From Flavobacteriaceae bacterium (GTDB taxonomy: Bacteria > Bacteroidota > Bacteroidia > Flavobacteriales > Flavobacteriaceae), in the NCBI GenBank assembly GCA_018608735.1, contig JABAYZ010000088.1, positions 1 through 10,232 on the forward strand: 10,232 nucleotides of DNA, written 5' to 3'. Below the pieces are notes generated by a model that did not search any database, had not been told where the DNA came from, and saw only the letters and a program-made list of their open reading frames with translations. Made by a program: the position numbers and the translations under genes. Positions 6,809 to 10,232 of the stretch are shown here, piece by piece; the first letter of the stretch is position 1; every line of letters begins with the position of its first letter.

Positions 6809-6824
6809 GCAATACCAAAAAATA

Positions 6825-7742
6825 ATGAAACGATTACTTCTAATTTTATTTATACTACTGTTTGCACTTCAGGCGAATGCGCAGCAAGACCCTCAATACA
6901 CACAGTATATGTATACGATGAATACGATCAATCCTGCCTATGCAGGGTCTACTGAAAGTTTGTCTATCGGTGCCTTATTTCGTAGCCAATGGGTTGGGCT
7001 TGATGGTGGTCCAGAAACCTTTACCTTTAATGTCCATGCTCCGGTTGGGGAAAGGGTTGGTTTAGGACTATCCGTAATCGCCGATCAAATTGGTCCTGTA
7101 AAAGAAACCAACACCTATGTCGATTTCTCTTACACAATTCCTGTGGGGGCGGTTAGCCAATTTGCATTTGGAATTAAAGGCGGTTTTACGTCTCATGACA
7201 TCGGTATTGGCGAAAGTCAAATTACGGTAATGGATTCAGGTGACCCGTTCTTTTCCAGTGCAATAAACGAAACAACACCCAACATAGGTGCTGGAATTTA
7301 TTTTTATAACCCTCAAAAATACTACGTTTCCGTATCAATTCCCAATATTTTGAATGGTGTACATTTAGATGCCAATGGCACAAAAATTGGGTCAGAAAGA
7401 GAACACTTTTTTGCAGCTGCAGGCTATGTTTTTGACCTTTCAGAAAATTTTAAGCTGAAACCACATACACTCGTTAAATATGCCGTTGATGCCCCTATTA
7501 GTTATGATATAAATGCAAATCTGTTTATGTACGATATGGTTGAGCTAGGGATAGGATATCGACTTGACGATTCTTTTAGTGGTATGATTAATTTTAAAGT
7601 TTTTGACAATTTGAGAATTGGATATGCTTACGATGCTATTCGTTCTGATCTAGATATTGTAACCAATTCATCTCATGAAGTCTTTATTAATTTTGACATT
7701 AGTTTGTCTAGCAAAATTTCTCGATCTCCTCGTTATTTCTAA
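6825..7742 (+). CDS. PorP/SprF family type IX secretion-associated outer-membrane protein
   Basis: A 305-residue protein of the PorP/SprF family. It has a signal peptide (1-19, cleaved at ANA before Q20) and then the family hallmark DPQYTQYMYTMNTINPAYAGS (22-42), followed by LFRSQWVGLDGGPETFTFNVHAPV. Glycine- and aromatic-rich strands follow (VGLGLSVIADQIGPV, LGIGYRLDDSFSGMINFKVF, LRIGYAYDAI), consistent with a beta-barrel. The end, KISRSPRYF, is typical of this family. PorP is a type IX secretion outer-membrane component. SprF of Flavobacterium johnsoniae is needed for export of the gliding adhesin SprB, and most genomes hold many paralogues, each paired with one secreted cargo. Which paralogue this is cannot be told from sequence alone, so no symbol is given. 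It lies 21 bp before the PorE-like gene, clearly one operon. The start codon has no Shine-Dalgarno sequence. Confidence 0.94.
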   Translation: MKRLLLILFILLFALQANAQQDPQYTQYMYTMNTINPAYAGSTESLSIGALFRSQWVGLDGGPETFTFNVHAPVGERVGLGLSVIADQIGPVKETNTYVDFSYTIPVGAVSQFAFGIKGGFTSHDIGIGESQITVMDSGDPFFSSAINETTPNIGAGIYFYNPQKYYVSVSIPNILNGVHLDANGTKIGSEREHFFAAAGYVFDLSENFKLKPHTLVKYAVDAPISYDINANLFMYDMVELGIGYRLDDSFSGMINFKVFDNLRIGYAYDAIRSDLDIVTNSSHEVFINFDISLSSKISRSPRYF

Positions 7743-7763
7743 TCTAAGATAAGACTTACAGTT

Positions 7764-9677
7764 ATGAAACATATTATATCTATATTAAGCGTCACTTTAC
7801 TTTTCAGCTTTGGTTTAACAGCTCAAAATAGGGCTACTAAAACCGCAGATAAACATTTTAATAAATTTGAATTTGTAGAAGCTTCTGAAGCCTATTTAAA
7901 ATTGGTCGAAGACGGAAAAGGAAATGGTTACATCTACAGTCAACTGGCCGAAAGCTATTTTAATGTTTTCAATACTGTAGAAGCTGAAAAATGGTATGCC
8001 AAGGCATTAGAGTCATCTTCTGAACCCGAAATGATTTACAATTACGCTCAAATGCTGAAAGCAAATAGAAACTACGAGGCGTCTAGTGTTCAGTTTAGGA
8101 AATTTGCGGAACTGAGTCCAGCCGATAACAGAGCGATTGCCTTTACTGCAAACCCTGATTATTTGAATAAAATTCTAAAAAAAGGGAATAGGTTTACTAT
8201 TGAGAATTCGCCTACCAATTCCAATTTTTCAGATTTTGGAGGCACTTTGCAAGATGGAAAATTATACATCACCTCAGCCAGAACTAGTACTCGAAAAACG
8301 TATGGATGGAATGAAGAGCCGTTTTTAGATATCTATACAGCAACTGCAAATAGTGATGGTACATTTCAAACGCCTACTAGAGTTGAAAACACTATAAATA
8401 CAAAATATCACGAAGGTACGGTAAGCTTTTCACCAGATGGAAATACCATGTATTTTTCTCGTGAAAGTTATTATGAAAAAGTATATGAAAAAGATCCTAA
8501 CACAAATTACAAAATCAGTATTCTAAATCTTTACAAGAGCACCAAACAAGATAACAAATGGTCGGCAGCAGAAAGTTTAACTTTAAATGGAGAGGACTAT
8601 TCAGTCAAAAATCCATCTGTAAGTACCGACGGAACGGTTTTATATTTTGCTTCGGACAAAACGGGTGGCTACGGAAATTTTGATATTTATAGTGCTCCAA
8701 TTAACGCCGATGGCACTGTGGGTGAAGCCACCAATATGGGGCAAAAAATAAATACTGAAGCACAAGAAATGTTTCCTTATATCAGCACCTCTAATACGCT
8801 CTATTTTTCATCCGATGGCCATTTAGGCCTAGGAGGATTGGACGTGTTTTTTACTAAAATAAAAGAGGGCAAATCTGGACCTGTACGAAATATTGGAATC
8901 CCCGTGAATAGCAACGCCGATGATTTTGCGTTTCACATTAATGAAGAAACTTTGAAAGGGTTTGTGTCCTCTAATAGAGAAGGCGGAAAAGGGAGCGATG
9001 ACATTTACACGTTAAACGCACTTCAGTCTATCTGTGATGTCACATTGACTGTAACTGTAAAAGACAGCAAAACGGGATTGATTATTAACGGAGCTACAGT
9101 GAGTATTCAAAATACTGATGGCGGTATTTCTAAAAATAAAATATCCGACGCTGAAGGGGTTGTTAACTACAGCATCAATTGTGATACTGACATTTTACTC
9201 GCGGGATCTAAAATAGCTTACGAAAGTGGTTATGCCTCAGTACTAGGAACAAGTGAAGCAGAAGTTGTTGCTGAACTTTTACTAACGCCATTAAGCGCAC
9301 TTATTGTTGGAAATAGAGTGATGCTGAATCCGATCTACTTTGATTTTGACAAGTGGAATATTACGACTCAGGCGGCTTATGAACTGGACAAACTCGTACA
9401 ATTAATGAAAATCTACGATACGATGATAATCAGTGCCGAATCGCATACCGATTTTCGTGGTACAAATTCTTATAACCTATTGTTATCTAAAAGACGTGCA
9501 AAATCTACAGCTCAATATGTGATTTCCAAAGGCATTGATGCCAGTCGAATCACTGGAACAGGAAAAGGAGAAACCGCTCCTAATATCAATTGTGGTGGAA
9601 ATTGTACGGAAGCCGAACACCAGTTAAATAGACGTTCAGAATTTATTATTGTAGAAGGAAACCCAAATGACGAGTAA
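7764..9677 (+). CDS. PorE-like OmpA-family protein with TPR, PD40 propeller and CRD domains
   Basis: A 637-residue periplasmic protein whose domain order matches PorE of Porphyromonas gingivalis. It has a signal peptide (1-20, LTA before Q21), a TPR-like helical part (about 24-120), and a PD40/TolB-like propeller (about 150-417). Propeller repeats include SFSPDGNTMYFS (221-232), STDGTVLYFASDKTGGYGNFDIYS (287-310, quoted in part as VLYFASD) and YFSSDGHLGLGGLDVF (347-362). A carboxypeptidase-regulatory-like fold follows (about 424-508), then a C-terminal OmpA domain (about 520-632). In that domain, HTDFRG and LSKRRA supply D563 and R578, which match the peptidoglycan-binding D271/R286 of E. coli OmpA. 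C610 and C614 (NCGGNC) lie in the insert usual for Bacteroidota. PorE links the type IX machinery to peptidoglycan. Unlike P. gingivalis PorE, no lipobox cysteine is seen, so this protein should be soluble in the periplasm or held by partners. Confidence 0.94.
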   Translation: MKHIISILSVTLLFSFGLTAQNRATKTADKHFNKFEFVEASEAYLKLVEDGKGNGYIYSQLAESYFNVFNTVEAEKWYAKALESSSEPEMIYNYAQMLKANRNYEASSVQFRKFAELSPADNRAIAFTANPDYLNKILKKGNRFTIENSPTNSNFSDFGGTLQDGKLYITSARTSTRKTYGWNEEPFLDIYTATANSDGTFQTPTRVENTINTKYHEGTVSFSPDGNTMYFSRESYYEKVYEKDPNTNYKISILNLYKSTKQDNKWSAAESLTLNGEDYSVKNPSVSTDGTVLYFASDKTGGYGNFDIYSAPINADGTVGEATNMGQKINTEAQEMFPYISTSNTLYFSSDGHLGLGGLDVFFTKIKEGKSGPVRNIGIPVNSNADDFAFHINEETLKGFVSSNREGGKGSDDIYTLNALQSICDVTLTVTVKDSKTGLIINGATVSIQNTDGGISKNKISDAEGVVNYSINCDTDILLAGSKIAYESGYASVLGTSEAEVVAELLLTPLSALIVGNRVMLNPIYFDFDKWNITTQAAYELDKLVQLMKIYDTMIISAESHTDFRGTNSYNLLLSKRRAKSTAQYVISKGIDASRITGTGKGETAPNINCGGNCTEAEHQLNRRSEFIIVEGNPNDE

Positions 9678-9698
9678 ATACTAAGATCCTTTTGATTA

Positions 9699-9729
9699 TT
9701 AAAACGCCTCGTATTTCGAGGCGTTTTAA
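9699..9729. terminator. bidirectional terminator after the porP-porE operon
   Basis: A perfect 13-bp stem, TTAAAACGCCTCG paired with CGAGGCGTTTTAA around the loop TATTT, flanked by AT-rich sequence. It begins 21 bp after the PorE-like stop on the + strand and lies 3 bp past the stop of the converging minus-strand membrane gene, so it can end both transcripts. Confidence 0.92.
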
Positions 9730-9732
9730 ATT

Positions 9733-10110
9733 TTATAAAGCTTGTAACATCAACAGCGATAATCCTATTATTGCTACAGGAAGTACGATGAGAATAAACG
9801 TGGCATAGCCCAAGTCTTTTTTGTTAGATAGTTTGGCATTTAATACACGGCGTTTGCGTCCGCTATAATTCACCCAGTTTTTAAAGTGAATAAACACGGC
9901 TGTCAACACAAAGAGCATCCATGTATTGGAACTGGACATGACCACGACCTTCATTTGTTCTAAAAACTTAATAAAGAATACCCCGCCTAGAAACAACAGC
10001 GCGATTTGAAGTACAGAAGTATAAAACAATGCTATGCTGTTAGCCTTTTGTTTGTAACGGCCTTTAAAACGGTTAAAAACGGTCAGATAAAGTTGATTGA
10101 AAAAATTCAT
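9733..10110 (-). CDS. small three-helix membrane protein, unknown function
   Basis: A 125-residue integral membrane protein I cannot assign to a characterised family. Starting from MNFFNQ, it has a basic N-terminus (R14, K16, R18, K20, K22), then TM1 at about 25-50, TM2 at about 62-80, a strongly basic loop with GRKRR (84-88) and NKK (97-99), and TM3 at about 101-124. The positive-inside rule puts the N-terminus and the 81-100 loop in the cytoplasm and the C-terminus outside. I chose the ATG at 10110. An in-frame TTG at 10119 would add three residues but overlaps the candidate -7 box. No enzyme motif or conserved charged residue inside a helix was noticed. The gene stands alone between two strong terminators. 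Confidence 0.8.
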   Translation of the reverse strand: MNFFNQLYLTVFNRFKGRYKQKANSIALFYTSVLQIALLFLGGVFFIKFLEQMKVVVMSSSNTWMLFVLTAVFIHFKNWVNYSGRKRRVLNAKLSNKKDLGYATFILIVLPVAIIGLSLLMLQAL

Positions 10111-10115
10111 AGATG

Positions 10116-10123
10116 CCAATATA
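10116..10123 (-). promoter_or_regulatory. candidate -7 box of the small membrane protein gene
   Basis: On the minus strand this reads TATATTGG, one mismatch from TAnnTTTG, ending 5 bp before the ATG at 10110. The start site would lie at or next to the start codon. Any -33 element would fall inside the hairpin at 10126-10156. Confidence 0.4.
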
Positions 10124-10125
10124 GC

Positions 10126-10156
10126 AAAAAACCTGTGATCAGATCACAGGTTTTTT
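10126..10156. terminator. strong intrinsic terminator of the partial minus-strand gene
   Basis: AAAAAACCTGTGATC and GATCACAGGTTTTTT form a perfect 15-bp inverted repeat with one base between; in RNA the stem would be about 13 bp with a short loop. A-run and T-run flanks make it terminator-like on both strands. It lies 23 bp after the stop of the gene entering from the right edge, and the gene to its left reads away from it, so it terminates the right-hand gene. Confidence 0.88.
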
Positions 10157-10179
10157 AGATTTATAGATGTAATTTAGTA

Positions 10180-10232
10180 CTAGTTTTGAACCAATACTTT
10201 AACATTATCAATTTCATAGGTTCCTGTATTGC
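10180..10232 (-). CDS. 3' end of a minus-strand gene, possibly a beta-sandwich module
   Basis: Reading the minus strand from the window edge, one frame gives NTGTYEIDNVKVLVQN followed by TAG (10182-10180). Only 16 codons are visible. The downstream terminator at 10126-10156 supports this as a true gene end. The pattern T-Y-x-I-D-N-V-K-V is common as the last strand of jelly-roll carbohydrate-binding or LamG-like domains of exported Bacteroidota proteins, but this stretch is too short for a firm family call. There is no sign of the CTD sorting sequence usual for type IX substrates in these last residues. Confidence 0.6.
   Translation of the reverse strand, partial: NTGTYEIDNVKVLVQN

Larger units (their letters stand above)
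6503..6824. other. 322-bp divergent intergenic region between hflX and porP
   Basis: No coding sequence was found here. From the left it holds the hflX -7 box (6517-6524), a 13-bp odd palindrome TTGAAT-C-ATTCAA (6541-6553), the 13-bp direct repeats (6589-6621), a weak porP-side -7 candidate (6663-6670), a small AT-rich dyad AACAA/TTGTT before a T-run (6708-6725), and a possible leader hairpin (6780-6808). The length is unusual compared with the 2-90 bp gaps elsewhere in the window. Confidence 0.8.

Noticed and set aside
7764..9677. Reading the PD40/OmpA protein as a TolB-Pal fusion
   Set aside because: The TPR, PD40, CRD and OmpA order together with the PorP neighbour fits the PorE type far better than a Tol system, and no tolA, tolQ or tolR gene is present.
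1..10232. Mobile elements, CRISPR arrays, phage genes, toxin-antitoxin or defence genes
   Set aside because: No transposase, integrase, terminal inverted repeats, spacer-repeat array or defence domain was seen; gene content and style are uniform across the window.

Overview
The window looks like chromosomal DNA from a marine-type member of the Flavobacteriaceae (Bacteroidota). The evidence is AT-rich sequence, start codons without Shine-Dalgarno sequences, promoter -7 boxes of the TAnnTTTG type, a type IX secretion/gliding-type PorP/SprF plus OmpA gene pair, and the families DUF2480 and DUF3078, which are typical of this phylum. No IS element, phage gene, CRISPR array, tRNA or rRNA was seen. 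Gene content is mostly core-genome rather than accessory.

Positions 1-4309, + strand: the downstream half of a SUF iron-sulfur cluster assembly locus. It holds sufD (its start lies outside the window), sufS overlapping it by ATGA, a small uncharacterised lipoprotein, sufE, a SufT/PaaD-like DUF59 protein overlapping sufE by ATGA, and a DUF2480 protein 2 bp further on. SufS removes sulfur from cysteine, SufE carries it, SufD belongs to the SufBCD scaffold, and the DUF59 protein probably helps cluster maturation. DUF2480 is a conserved passenger of unknown function, with cysteines that suggest a role in the same pathway.

Positions 4310-6502: a DUF3078 outer-membrane beta-barrel protein (+) with its own promoter, converging on the ribosome-associated GTPase HflX (-). 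One perfect 12-bp-stem hairpin between them can terminate both.

Positions 6503-6824: a 322-bp divergent intergenic region with the hflX promoter, a perfect 13-bp direct repeat at 20-bp spacing, a possible porP promoter and a possibly structured leader.

Positions 6825-9677, + strand: a two-gene operon encoding a PorP/SprF-family outer-membrane protein and a PorE-like protein (TPR, PD40 propeller, carboxypeptidase-regulatory-like and OmpA domains). Such pairs normally follow a giant secreted adhesin gene; here none is adjacent on the upstream side.

Positions 9678-10232: a bidirectional terminator, a small three-helix membrane protein (-), and a second strong hairpin almost touching that gene's promoter. 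At the right edge are the last 16 codons of another minus-strand gene whose end resembles the last strand of a beta-sandwich module.

I found no clearly new multi-gene system. The best leads are the DUF2480 cysteines with their SufE-like IIKGC segment, the lipoprotein inside the suf locus, the adhesin-less PorP/PorE pair, and the repeat-bearing hflX-porP intergenic region.
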